Source: a virus
IMG/VR virus record: IMGVR_UViG_3300042302_000394
Coordinates: 124,001 to 188,000 of that record
DNA length: 64,000 nt
Direction: 5' to 3' (one strand)
The position numbers and the translations under genes were made by a program. Below the pieces are notes generated by a model. It saw only the letters and a program-made list of their open reading frames with translations, was not told where the DNA came from and did not search any database. How positions within the stretch are numbered: the first letter of the stretch is position 1; the number at the start of each line of letters is the position of its first letter. This document shows positions 7,200 through 13,903 of this stretch, one piece after another.

Positions 7200-8204
7200 T
7201 TATTTGATCTGTGTCCAAACACGTTCACGGATCTGCTTTGTCAAGCTGTCAGGCAATGCCACATAGTCTAGGTCGGCAGCATCTTTCTTACCATTCTTGA
7301 ATGCCCAATCAAAGAACTTTAATACTTCGTCACTAGTAGCTTTGTTAGCAGGAGTTTTGTACATGATGATAAAACTTGCTGAACTCACTGGCCATGCATT
7401 GGGATTCTTTTGATCCACGATGCTAAGTCCCATACCTGGAACACTGAACCAATCAGCACCATCTGCTGCGGCAGCAAATGTCAAGTCGTCCGGGCTTACA
7501 TACTTGCCACTCTTGTTTTGTAGTTGCAGGAATGTCATGTTGTTTTTCTTAACATAAGCATACTCTACATAACCAATTGAACCTTTGATTCTGTTCACAT
7601 TGGCAGCAACACCTTCATTGCCCTTGCCACCTACTGAAGTGGCTGCTGGCCACTTGACTGCGGCGCCACGACCCACACGTTGTAGCCACTCAGGGCTTAC
7701 TGTGGCCAAGTAATCGGTCCAGTTGAATGTTGTACCTGAACCATCAGCACGATGAACAATGGTGATGTTCTCGTTAGGTAGGTTCTTGCCTGGATTTAAT
7801 GCAGCCAGTTTAGGGTCATTCCACTTGGTGATGTTGCCCATAAACACTTCAGCCATAACTGGACCAGTGATGCGTAGTTCTCCGGGTTTGAATCCGTCTA
7901 AGTTTACCACAGGAACTGTGCCGCCAATGATAGCAGGAAATTGAACCTGTCCGTTCTTGTCCAAGTTCTCACCGCTTACCGGAGCATCTGTTGCACCAAA
8001 GTCAACGGTCTTTGCATTGATTTGACGAATGCCACCCGAACTTCCGATGCTTTGATAGTTCATGCCTGTACCTGTGGCTTTTTTGTAGCCTTCAGCCCAC
8101 TTGGCATAGATTGGGAATGGGAAGGTAGCTCCGGCACCTGTAATGTCTGCGGCTTGTGCTGACACTGCTACGGCTGCAAATAGAATAGCAAATAATTTTT
8201 TCAC
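7200..8204 (-). CDS. pstS: Periplasmic phosphate-binding protein PstS
   Basis: I choose the GTG at 8204: AAGGAG lies seven bases upstream and it gives a classic signal peptide (MKKLFAILFAAVAVSAQA) cut before ADITGAG. The 334-residue protein keeps PstS phosphate-site segments: GAGATFPFPIY, SIGSSGGIRQI, DFGATDAPV, RADGSGTTF. It binds inorganic phosphate in the periplasm and delivers it to the host PstCAB transporter. Sequence style resembles betaproteobacterial PstS, suggesting host origin. It has its own terminator and an upstream Pho-box-like repeat, so the host PhoB regulator probably controls it. Phage pstS genes are known from marine cyanophages. Confidence 0.92.
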   Translation of the reverse strand: MKKLFAILFAAVAVSAQAADITGAGATFPFPIYAKWAEGYKKATGTGMNYQSIGSSGGIRQINAKTVDFGATDAPVSGENLDKNGQVQFPAIIGGTVPVVNLDGFKPGELRITGPVMAEVFMGNITKWNDPKLAALNPGKNLPNENITIVHRADGSGTTFNWTDYLATVSPEWLQRVGRGAAVKWPAATSVGGKGNEGVAANVNRIKGSIGYVEYAYVKKNNMTFLQLQNKSGKYVSPDDLTFAAAADGADWFSVPGMGLSIVDQKNPNAWPVSSASFIIMYKTPANKATSDEVLKFFDWAFKNGKKDAADLDYVALPDSLTKQIRERVWTQIK

Positions 8205-8239
8205 TGTAAGTCTCCTTGTGTTTGTGATATTAATATTTA

Positions 8240-8268
8240 AACACAAAACGATTACAATATGATTACAA
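8240..8268 (-). promoter_or_regulatory. Pho-box-like operator of pstS
   Basis: On the minus strand the heptamer TTGTAAT occurs twice (8262-8268 and 8251-8257) separated by four bases, with a weaker third unit TTGTGTT (8240-8246) in the same 11-base register. This is the layout of a PhoB box (CTGTCAT-N4-CTGTCAT). AT-rich -10 candidates (TATTAAT) follow before the ribosome binding site. Confidence 0.7.
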
Positions 8269-8283
8269 TTTTAAGAAATTTTT

Positions 8284-8312
8284 GCCAAAAAGAAACCCGC
8301 CGAAGCGGGTTC
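8284..8312 (-). terminator. Terminator of the tmRNA gene
   Basis: Minus strand reads AACCCGC-TTCG-GCGGGTT followed by TCTTTTT: a seven-pair stem with a stable TTCG loop and a U-tract. Confidence 0.85.
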
Positions 8313-8731
8313 TGCTATTTTGGGTGACAAGGTATAACTACCTCGTGGAGATCACGCTGCTAGGCGGTCTTCTCCAAAGTATGCATCGTTTGCATTTAGG
8401 TTTTTTGCTTCTGCGACCGGGTCACCCCAATCCTAACGGCTTCTACATTGCCGGACTGTCCATTTCAATACTCTTGACCCAATCGATCCTGTGTCAGGCC
8501 CATTATAAAACATACTCACCCGAATGGACATTGTCACCTCCGCCTACTGTCGGAAATATGTTTTATGGTGGACCTGGCGGGCACTGCCCCCGCGTCTTGA
8601 ATCCTTTTCTGTCTACTTCATACAGTCTTAACTTTTAACAGACTTCCCAGGGTGTGTTTGGCCTCTGCTAAGCCTGCAGGAATCTCACCTACTGCATATC
8701 TGCTACGCAAACTTGCCCCTGCGAAAGTCTA
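8313..8731 (-). ncRNA. ssrA: Circularly permuted (two-piece) tmRNA
   Basis: Transcribed from a strong promoter, this RNA first gives the acceptor part, ending GGTCCACCA at 8566, then a spacer (8502-8565), then the coding part that starts GGGCCTG at 8501. GGGCCTG pairs over seven positions with CAGGTCC next to the 3' ACCA, and the third pair is G.U, the alanine identity element. The coding part continues like other tmRNA 5' ends (GACACAGGATCGATTGGG). The spacer ends are a ten-base inverted repeat, ATAAAACATA, that would hold the two acceptor strands together for processing. A stem GCGGG/CCCGC takes the T-arm place, but its loop reads GGCAGTG, not the usual TTCRANN. The tag frame lies at 8352-8393. 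tmRNA with SmpB rescues stalled ribosomes and tags the unfinished protein. Confidence 0.9.
8352..8393 (-). other. tmRNA tag reading frame (ANDAYFGEDRLAA)
   Basis: Fourteen codons from GCA at 8393 to TGA at 8352 encode ANDAYFGEDRLAA. It begins AND and ends LAA like bacterial ssrA tags (E. coli ANDENYALAA). The segment sits inside a long-range stem formed by GGGTGAC near 8421-8428 and GTCACCC near 8322-8328. Confidence 0.88.
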
Positions 8732-8737
8732 TTATTT

Positions 8738-8767
8738 ATTATACAACAGGATTGCCTTGACTGTCAA
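8738..8767 (-). promoter_or_regulatory. Sigma70 promoter of the tmRNA gene
   Basis: TTGACA (8762-8767) and TATAAT (8738-8743), both perfect, with an 18-base spacer. The promoter lies inside the end of the upstream coding gene, whose stop codon (8739-8741) is within the -10 box. Confidence 0.85.
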
Positions 8768-9230
8768 GTTCCATCCAAGTATGATCACCCATATATTTTA
8801 CGTGAGCAATATATTCATAATCTTCAGGAGCACTACTTGACCATCCATCCGGTCCCTGAAACACTAACAATGTTTTTGATTTCCTCTTGTCCCAAGTTAA
8901 CCAGTATGATTGTCCTAGCACAGGGCTGAATTGATATTCAGCGGCATGTACTGCGTCAGTTATTTCTAACCGTCGTTTGATCTGCTGGGCTTGTGTTTCA
9001 AGTACAGATACTAACTGCATAATCCGATCATATTCTTGCTGGGCATATATCCTAGCATGGTTGATCATGATATCTTTTTGCTTAGTTACGGGAACTAGGT
9101 CAAATTTGATACCGCCTGCTTCTGTGGGATATTCACTGACGTTTCTATTGAAGAACGGAATTAACGAACCAGTAGATGTAGAATCATAACTGGTTCTTCC
9201 TTTGGCAAGATTTGAACGTTCATCAGCCAA
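8739..9230 (-). CDS. DUF2452-like protein, unknown function
   Basis: The 163-residue protein starts at a TTG (9230) that overlaps the stop of the gene upstream by eight bases. The centre is helical (about 50-90), and the C-terminal half (FSPVLGQSYWLTWDKRKSKT, then YIAHVKYMGDHTWMEL) resembles DUF2452 proteins, which have no known role. I am only moderately sure of the family. The end of the gene contains the tmRNA promoter. Confidence 0.6.
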   Translation of the reverse strand: MADERSNLAKGRTSYDSTSTGSLIPFFNRNVSEYPTEAGGIKFDLVPVTKQKDIMINHARIYAQQEYDRIMQLVSVLETQAQQIKRRLEITDAVHAAEYQFSPVLGQSYWLTWDKRKSKTLLVFQGPDGWSSSAPEDYEYIAHVKYMGDHTWMELDSQGNPVV

Positions 9231-9369
9231 TTCGGGTCCAGTTTAACACGTTACCTGAACCGTACTGTGCTTCTGCAAGCATCTTGGCCTGCAGGTCATC
9301 GTTAGCATTTACGCGAACGTGTGCGGTTTGATATGCGTTAAGTCGGATCCAAACTTCGTATGTGTACAT
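9223..9369 (-). CDS. Small unknown protein (48 residues)
   Basis: I start it at ATG 9369 (MYTYEVWIRLNAYQTAHVRV), with AAGAAAG upstream; a longer form to 9420 would overlap the cold-shock gene. The beta-strand-like start and NANDDLQAKMLAEAQYG resemble small phage proteins with an alpha/beta fold. Function unknown. It lies between the cold-shock gene and the DUF2452-like gene, in the same transcript. Confidence 0.6.
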   Translation of the reverse strand: MYTYEVWIRLNAYQTAHVRVNANDDLQAKMLAEAQYGSGNVLNWTRIG

Positions 9370-9370
9370 T

Positions 9371-9580
9371 TTAAACTTTCTTAGTTGATCGAATATTTTG
9401 AGCTTGCTTACCTTTGTCACCTTCAGTTAGATCAAATTCTACTTCTTGTCCAACTGCCAGTGTCTTATATCCTTCCATTTGGATTTGACTAAAGTGTGCA
9501 AACACATCATCAGTTGTACCATCTGGAACGATAAATCCAAAACCTTTTGAATTATTAAACCATTTAACTTTTCCCTGCAT
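9371..9580 (-). CDS. Cold-shock domain protein
   Basis: At 69 residues it has the standard length and fold: KGFGFI (RNP1, residues 12-17) and VFAHF (RNP2, 26-30) on a WF-N-N start. CspA-type proteins bind single-stranded RNA and DNA and melt mRNA structure. It is first in a transcript that continues through two small genes towards the tmRNA gene, and has a perfect consensus promoter, so early high expression is likely. Fits with other translation-directed genes here. Confidence 0.92.
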   Translation of the reverse strand: MQGKVKWFNNSKGFGFIVPDGTTDDVFAHFSQIQMEGYKTLAVGQEVEFDLTEGDKGKQAQNIRSTKKV

Positions 9581-9600
9581 ACTGCTTCCTACTTGTTTAT

Positions 9601-9629
9601 ATTATACTGTGATTTTACCAGTTTGTCAA
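9601..9629 (-). promoter_or_regulatory. Perfect consensus sigma70 promoter for the cold-shock gene
   Basis: TTGACA (9624-9629), 17-base spacer, TATAAT (9601-9606). The spacer contains TGGTAAAA, an eight-base part of the recurrent TTTTGGTAAAA motif. Confidence 0.85.
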
Positions 9630-9633
9630 CCGA

Positions 9634-10461
9634 TTATTTGGTAATTCTCCAGCAACTTACCCAACTTGGATTACTTGCCGCTGTACCACCCGGGTATGAA
9701 ATTGTAACATCGCCATCATTTGGATTATTACTTGCTTTTGGACTTTGATTCCCGCCAACAAAAGTAAACTTTCCATTGTTAGCCGTGTAGACAAAGTTTA
9801 CGTGCCTATAACTCCAAAATGCAATATCACCTGGCTGTGCTTGATCTTTAGGTACCTGCACTGCACCCCAACGTTCGGGTGTGGTTGTTATTGCGGCTGC
9901 ACTTGCAGTCTGGACATATTTGTATCCTGAACACTTTAATCCAAAGTTTATGAAACCCATGCACCATGCAGTTTGATCACTGACCCACGGTCCTGAATTA
10001 GGGTATCCTAGATTGGACCATATACCTGTAATATTTTTATTACTAACGCCTCCGGCCTGACCAGTTTCTCTCCACATACCTCGACCTGCTTCTTCCATAG
10101 TGCGTTGCAAGAACGGAACGATATCGGATGCTGAAGTCGATGTGCTAACTGTACCTGTATTGAATGTTTGGTCTTCAATAGGTGCGTAATTTCCTTTTAC
10201 TCCGTCAACTGCTGCCTCTGGAGTATAATATTGATTTTGTCCGGAAGGGTTTGCTATCTGCGCCGCAACAAGATCGTTTGTCTGAGTTGCAATAGCAACT
10301 TCTACATCAGGCGGAATTGTTATTGCACTAGATGCACTTACACCTGCAAAGGCAGAACTGCCCCCGGGTGCAAGCCACAAGGCGACAGGAACATTGTTTA
10401 CATACACATTTCCGCTGCGATATACATCGCTAATTCTACCACCACCAGGAATATAAGGCAT
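9634..10461 (-). CDS. PAAR-like spike tip with CHAP/NlpC-like hydrolase domain
   Basis: The 275-residue protein begins with a glycine-rich PAAR-like segment (GRISDVYRSGNVYVNNVPVA), the kind that forms the cone at the tip of contractile tail spikes. After a Ser/Thr linker, the C-terminal domain has AWCMGFINFGL, PGDIAFWSYRHVNFV and FVGGNQS, which fits the Cys-His layout of CHAP/NlpC-type peptidoglycan peptidases (TIGR02594 style). The protein is likely at the needle tip and cuts cell wall during entry. It is last in the nrd-isc operon. Confidence 0.6.
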   Translation of the reverse strand: MPYIPGGGRISDVYRSGNVYVNNVPVALWLAPGGSSAFAGVSASSAITIPPDVEVAIATQTNDLVAAQIANPSGQNQYYTPEAAVDGVKGNYAPIEDQTFNTGTVSTSTSASDIVPFLQRTMEEAGRGMWRETGQAGGVSNKNITGIWSNLGYPNSGPWVSDQTAWCMGFINFGLKCSGYKYVQTASAAAITTTPERWGAVQVPKDQAQPGDIAFWSYRHVNFVYTANNGKFTFVGGNQSPKASNNPNDGDVTISYPGGTAASNPSWVSCWRITK

Positions 10462-10470
10462 AAGTTTAGT

Positions 10471-10938
10471 TTACAATGGAATAGCGGTACCGGTTATCTT
10501 ATACCAGTTACCGTTAAAATAAAATGCAGGCTTACTATTATCATTGGATACAGCACCTATCATACCGTTATCTGGATCAATGCTAATAGGGGTATCTACA
10601 ATGACAATGTTTTGAGTTACGGCTAATACTGCGCCCGAAGTGTTATTTTCTCTTAATTGGACGATGAAAAATTCTGGACCTTCAGGTGGTGTAGTAGTGT
10701 TTGTCGACATTGTTTTGGTAAAGGTAACTACACCGGATAATAAACTATCCGGTAATGTAATGTCTCCCCAAAGCCCAAAAACATCAGAAAAGTCTGTTGC
10801 ATTAGCAAATGTACTGGTTCCTGATTTAATAGTAACACCGTATGTACTAGTAGAACCGTCAGTTACATCAACCGTAAAAACAACACTGCCGCCTTCATCG
10901 ACTTCTATAATGTCCGGGGTAATAGAATATATCGCCAT
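10471..10938 (-). CDS. Beta-rich virion protein (Calx-beta/Ig-like)
   Basis: 155 residues, Thr/Ser-rich, starting MAIYSITPDIIEVDEGGSVV, which resembles the start of Calx-beta or Ig-like domains, and followed by strand-rich sequence. It ends with FYFNGNWYKITG. It sits just upstream of the PAAR-like gene and is probably a baseplate or spike accessory. A TTAAATAC box lies about 15 bases before the start, with GAGATC as ribosome binding site. No catalytic motif. Confidence 0.55.
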   Translation of the reverse strand: MAIYSITPDIIEVDEGGSVVFTVDVTDGSTSTYGVTIKSGTSTFANATDFSDVFGLWGDITLPDSLLSGVVTFTKTMSTNTTTPPEGPEFFIVQLRENNTSGAVLAVTQNIVIVDTPISIDPDNGMIGAVSNDNSKPAFYFNGNWYKITGTAIPL

Positions 10939-10959
10939 ATTGATCTCTTAAACTAGTAT

Positions 10960-11247
10960 TTAAGCCATTGCTATACCAGTAGTACCTTGCATATATTGAT
11001 CTGCGGCTTCCTTTTGACTAGGTACCATACAAAATACGTGTGCTTTTTGTAATGTGATTATATTTTTTGCACCCAAGAACAACCAAGGAATCATTCCTAA
11101 TCCTTGTGCATTCATAGTCAATGCTTTTGGTCTGTCTAATTTAATCTCAGTGGCTGTTTCGCCTTCAAAACGTGCGATAATTTCGTCACCGTTTAATAAT
11201 TTAAGACTTACTACATCTCCTGTAGCGATTTGTTTTTCTAATAACAT
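10960..11247 (-). CDS. Small Sm-fold-like protein
   Basis: 95 residues with AAAGGA at a good distance from ATG. The first 45 residues (VVSLKLLNGDEIIARFEGE...) alternate strands in the manner of an Sm/Hfq-type barrel, followed by a conserved-looking LGMIPWLFLGAK. I recall similar unassigned proteins in T4-like environmental phages, but I cannot name a function. Sm-like RNA binding is a weak guess. Confidence 0.55.
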   Translation of the reverse strand: MLLEKQIATGDVVSLKLLNGDEIIARFEGETATEIKLDRPKALTMNAQGLGMIPWLFLGAKNIITLQKAHVFCMVPSQKEAADQYMQGTTGIAMA

Positions 11248-11250
11248 GTT

Positions 11251-11409
11251 TTATCCTTTTCGTTGTGCTAAAATGTTTATGTCTTGTTTACGTCGGGCGT
11301 TTTCTCTTTCTATAAAAGAGACACGCTGATTTAATTCTTTAACCTGCTGAGTTAGCCTAGCAAGTTGCTGCTCAAGTGCAGCTATCTTTTGATCTTTAGG
11401 ATCCGTCAT
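11251..11409 (-). CDS. Short coiled-coil protein (52 residues)
   Basis: The frame from ATG 11409 encodes a clean heptad-pattern helix: IAALEQQLARLTQQVKELNQ, then RVSFIERENARRK. GAGAAGAAAG is the ribosome binding site and the start overlaps the end of the preceding gene by 14 bases. Probably a trimeric or dimeric coiled coil; it could be a small chaperone or a structural peptide. Lies within the nrd-isc operon. Confidence 0.6.
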   Translation of the reverse strand: MTDPKDQKIAALEQQLARLTQQVKELNQRVSFIERENARRKQDINILAQRKG

Positions 11410-11842
11410 CTTTCTTCTCAGGTATCTCGCACAGTGCTTCTAGAGTTTTATAATGCTGGTATGCTTTCTGGAGTGCCTCAAAGTGCTCTAACTTGGCCGG
11501 ATCCGGAGTTAGGATAGCCAGTCTCTTTTCAATAGTAGTTAACAGTTCTCCAAGGCTTCGGCCCTTCCATTTAATGTCGCCATCAAACTTAGCATCGCTA
11601 GTAACGTGTAGCCCTGCGTGTGACATGCTTGCTACGCTGGAATTAGCAGTTGTAAAAACATAAGGGTTAGTTGCCCATGTTCCGTTACCCCCTGCTCCAG
11701 TAGATACATAATAAGATCCCGAAGCTCCTGTTGCACCAGTTGATGAAAAAGAGTAGTTCATCGTATTGCTAATGTCTATTGACATGGTATTGTCGAGTGG
11801 ATCATCTAAAGAGATGGATAGTTCATCATCACTATTAGCCAT
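11396..11842 (-). CDS. Structural protein with helical C-terminal domain
   Basis: The 148-residue protein has an acidic start, a Ser/Gly/Thr-rich centre (GATGASGSYYVSTGAGGNG), and a helical end with GDIKWKGRSLGELLTTIEKR and LAILTPDPAKLEHFEALQKA. This C-terminal string looks like that of conserved unassigned virion proteins in T4-like environmental phages. It overlaps the glutaredoxin gene by eight bases. Confidence 0.55.
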   Translation of the reverse strand: MANSDDELSISLDDPLDNTMSIDISNTMNYSFSSTGATGASGSYYVSTGAGGNGTWATNPYVFTTANSSVASMSHAGLHVTSDAKFDGDIKWKGRSLGELLTTIEKRLAILTPDPAKLEHFEALQKAYQHYKTLEALCEIPEKKDDGS

Positions 11843-12059
11843 TTAGTTTTGCCTTTAGTTCGGTGAAGCCGCCAACTAGCTCCCCATCTAAAAAGATTTG
11901 GGGAACTGCTCTAGCTGTTGGTACAGCTTCTAATAATTCTTCTTTGGTATAACCATCACCTATTTTCTTTTCTTCAAAGGCAATGCCTTTCTGTTTTAGT
12001 AATGCCTTTGCTTGATCGCAGTAGGGGCAATGGTACTTAGACCACACAATCGCTTTCAT
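11835..12059 (-). CDS. Glutaredoxin
   Basis: 74 residues with the CPYC active site (Cys11, Cys14), the cis-Pro segment (RAVPQIF) and the glutathione-binding GGFTEL end. Glutaredoxins reduce ribonucleotide reductase and can carry or repair iron-sulfur clusters. It follows nrdA, nrdB, iscU and iscA in the same operon, so it is probably the electron donor for NrdAB, like T4 NrdC. AAAGGAAAT precedes the ATG. Confidence 0.92.
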   Translation of the reverse strand: MKAIVWSKYHCPYCDQAKALLKQKGIAFEEKKIGDGYTKEELLEAVPTARAVPQIFLDGELVGGFTELKAKLNG

Positions 12060-12084
12060 TTTATATTTCCTTTAAACTGATAAT

Positions 12085-12411
12085 TCATACTCTAAAACTT
12101 TCACCGCATCCACATCGGTCACGTTCGTTAGGATTCTTAAATTCAAATCCTTCATTAAGTCCGTTGCGTACCCAGTGTACTTCCAATCCATTAACATACG
12201 GATAAGATTTTCCATCTACCCAAACTTTAACACCGTTGCTTTCGTAGACAAATTGATCGCGAGTTACTGGAACATGATCTACAAATTCTAACGTATAAGC
12301 CAAGCCAGAACACCCTGTGGTTTTTACACCGATACGTATCCCTAGCCCTTTGCCTCTTCGTTCTAGATGTTTCTTAACTTTAGCGGCAGCTTGTTCCATT
12401 AATGTTATCAT
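12085..12411 (-). CDS. iscA: A-type iron-sulfur carrier IscA
   Basis: 108 residues with all three conserved cysteines (Cys34 in TTGCSGLAY; Cys100 and Cys102 in DRCGCGESF). IscA accepts iron or [4Fe-4S] clusters and passes them to target enzymes. Its ATG directly follows the iscU stop, so the two are co-translated. A second A-type protein (ErpA-like) is encoded at 57439-57762. Confidence 0.92.
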   Translation of the reverse strand: MITLMEQAAAKVKKHLERRGKGLGIRIGVKTTGCSGLAYTLEFVDHVPVTRDQFVYESNGVKVWVDGKSYPYVNGLEVHWVRNGLNEGFEFKNPNERDRCGCGESFRV

Positions 12412-12786
12412 TTAATGTTTTTTACGATAATCTTCAACAGCAGCTTTAATAGCATCTTCAGCCAATATACTGCAATGTATCTTAACGGGCGGTAGTGCTA
12501 ATTCTTCAGCAATCTGGCTATTACGAATGTTACTAGCATCATCCACATGCATTCCTTTAACCATCTCAGTGACAAGACTGGAGCTGGCGATTGCTGAACC
12601 ACATCCATATGTCTTGAAACGAGCATCTCTAATAATACCATTTTCATCTACCTTTATCTGTAATTTCATTACGTCACCGCAAGCAGGTGCACCGACCATG
12701 CCTGTACCTACAGTGTCGTCTATTTCAAACTTACCTACATTACGAGGGTTTTCGTAATGGTCAATTACTTTATTTGAGTATGCCAT
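12412..12786 (-). CDS. iscU: Iron-sulfur scaffold protein IscU
   Basis: 124 residues (E. coli 128), read from ATG 12786. The ligands Cys36, Asp38, Cys62 and Cys105 are present, with His104 next to the last. The LPPVK motif (98-102) bound by the HscA chaperone is intact. IscU builds [2Fe-2S] and [4Fe-4S] clusters from sulfur supplied by IscS, which is not encoded here and must come from the host. Only five bases separate it from nrdB. Confidence 0.92.
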   Translation of the reverse strand: MAYSNKVIDHYENPRNVGKFEIDDTVGTGMVGAPACGDVMKLQIKVDENGIIRDARFKTYGCGSAIASSSLVTEMVKGMHVDDASNIRNSQIAEELALPPVKIHCSILAEDAIKAAVEDYRKKH

Positions 12787-12790
12787 AGTT

Positions 12791-13891
12791 TTATAAATCC
12801 GGTAATTCGTCGTAACTAACTGCATCACTCATAACACCGATGACATAGTTAGTACTTTCGTTTTCTTGCAAGGCGGTCTGTTTCTTATTGATATTAACGT
12901 GTTTGTTGAACCAAGGGATAGGACTAAACTTAGGATGCTCTCCTTGATACTTAATACCAATTTCCTTTAAACGCACAAACGCAGTGTAGTCAACAAAGTC
13001 AGACAGGATAGTAGCATTAAGGCCAATAACTGGTCCTAGCTTGAACAAATAATCTGCCCACTCTTTTTCTTCTCGGATGACATCCATATAGAGGGTATAG
13101 ACTTCTTCTGCACATTCTTCTTCAAGTTTTACAAAGTCTGTATCATCTTTAGTCACGTTGTTGATCAGCCAGGCAGTCCATTCTGTATGTAACAACTCAT
13201 CTTGTAGAATCAAACTGATGATGTTACCGTTGCCAATATAGATCTTATTCTCTACCATTGCTAGACTTGTGGCAAAACTTACCATGAAGCGTAGAGCCTC
13301 CAATGCATATGATGCGTGTAAGGCCAACCATATGGCTCGCTTATGAGTATGGAGTTCAATTTCCTCGCCCAACTCTTTACGACAGTTGAGCTGATGAAGA
13401 TCCTCATAGTAGCGACCAATGTTAGCAGCCATGCCAACAATTTCAGCCGTGTCGTGAATCTTGTTAAATTCTTCTTTAGGTACGCCATAGACATTACGAA
13501 TAATGTGACTGTAAGATTTTGAGTGAATATTTGTTTCAAAGAAACTCCAATTGCTTACTAATGCTTCTAGTTCAGGAATACTGATAACAGGTTGAAATAC
13601 TTGATTAGGTGCGCGACCTTGAATACTATCTAATGCTGTCTGACGCAGTAAGTTACTAGTAAAAATATGCTTAACTGCATCACTTGCATCCTTGTGATCC
13701 ATCTTGTCTTTAGTAAGACTGATCTCTTCTGGGACCCAAAAGAATCCACGAGCAAGTTCTTCGTACTTGGTAATCTTAGGGTACTTGACTTCTTCAAAGC
13801 GTTGCACAGTAACTGGACCAGCTGGATCCAGAAACATTGTACGTTTTAGATAGTTTGTTTGTTTTGATAGATTGTATTGTTCTTTGCTCAT
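12791..13891 (-). CDS. nrdB: Class I ribonucleotide reductase beta subunit
   Basis: 366 residues of ferritin-like fold. Metal ligands can be placed at Asp88, Glu119, His123, Glu198, Glu232 and His235, and the radical tyrosine at Tyr127 (HSKSYSHIIRN). Between the second ligand Glu and the His there are three residues (ETNIH), one more than the usual ExxH of E. coli NrdB, which may bend the helix at the metal site. The C-terminal tail (SYDELPDL) is the type that docks on NrdA. It supplies the radical used to make deoxyribonucleotides for phage DNA. Confidence 0.94.
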   Translation of the reverse strand: MSKEQYNLSKQTNYLKRTMFLDPAGPVTVQRFEEVKYPKITKYEELARGFFWVPEEISLTKDKMDHKDASDAVKHIFTSNLLRQTALDSIQGRAPNQVFQPVISIPELEALVSNWSFFETNIHSKSYSHIIRNVYGVPKEEFNKIHDTAEIVGMAANIGRYYEDLHQLNCRKELGEEIELHTHKRAIWLALHASYALEALRFMVSFATSLAMVENKIYIGNGNIISLILQDELLHTEWTAWLINNVTKDDTDFVKLEEECAEEVYTLYMDVIREEKEWADYLFKLGPVIGLNATILSDFVDYTAFVRLKEIGIKYQGEHPKFSPIPWFNKHVNINKKQTALQENESTNYVIGVMSDAVSYDELPDL

Positions 13892-13903
13892 GTGTGGTTC
13901 TCT

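Noticed and set aside
8282-8840. Plus-strand open frames of 118 and 62 codons
   Set aside because: They are antisense to the tmRNA gene, have no ribosome binding site, and the RNA features on the minus strand explain the sequence.
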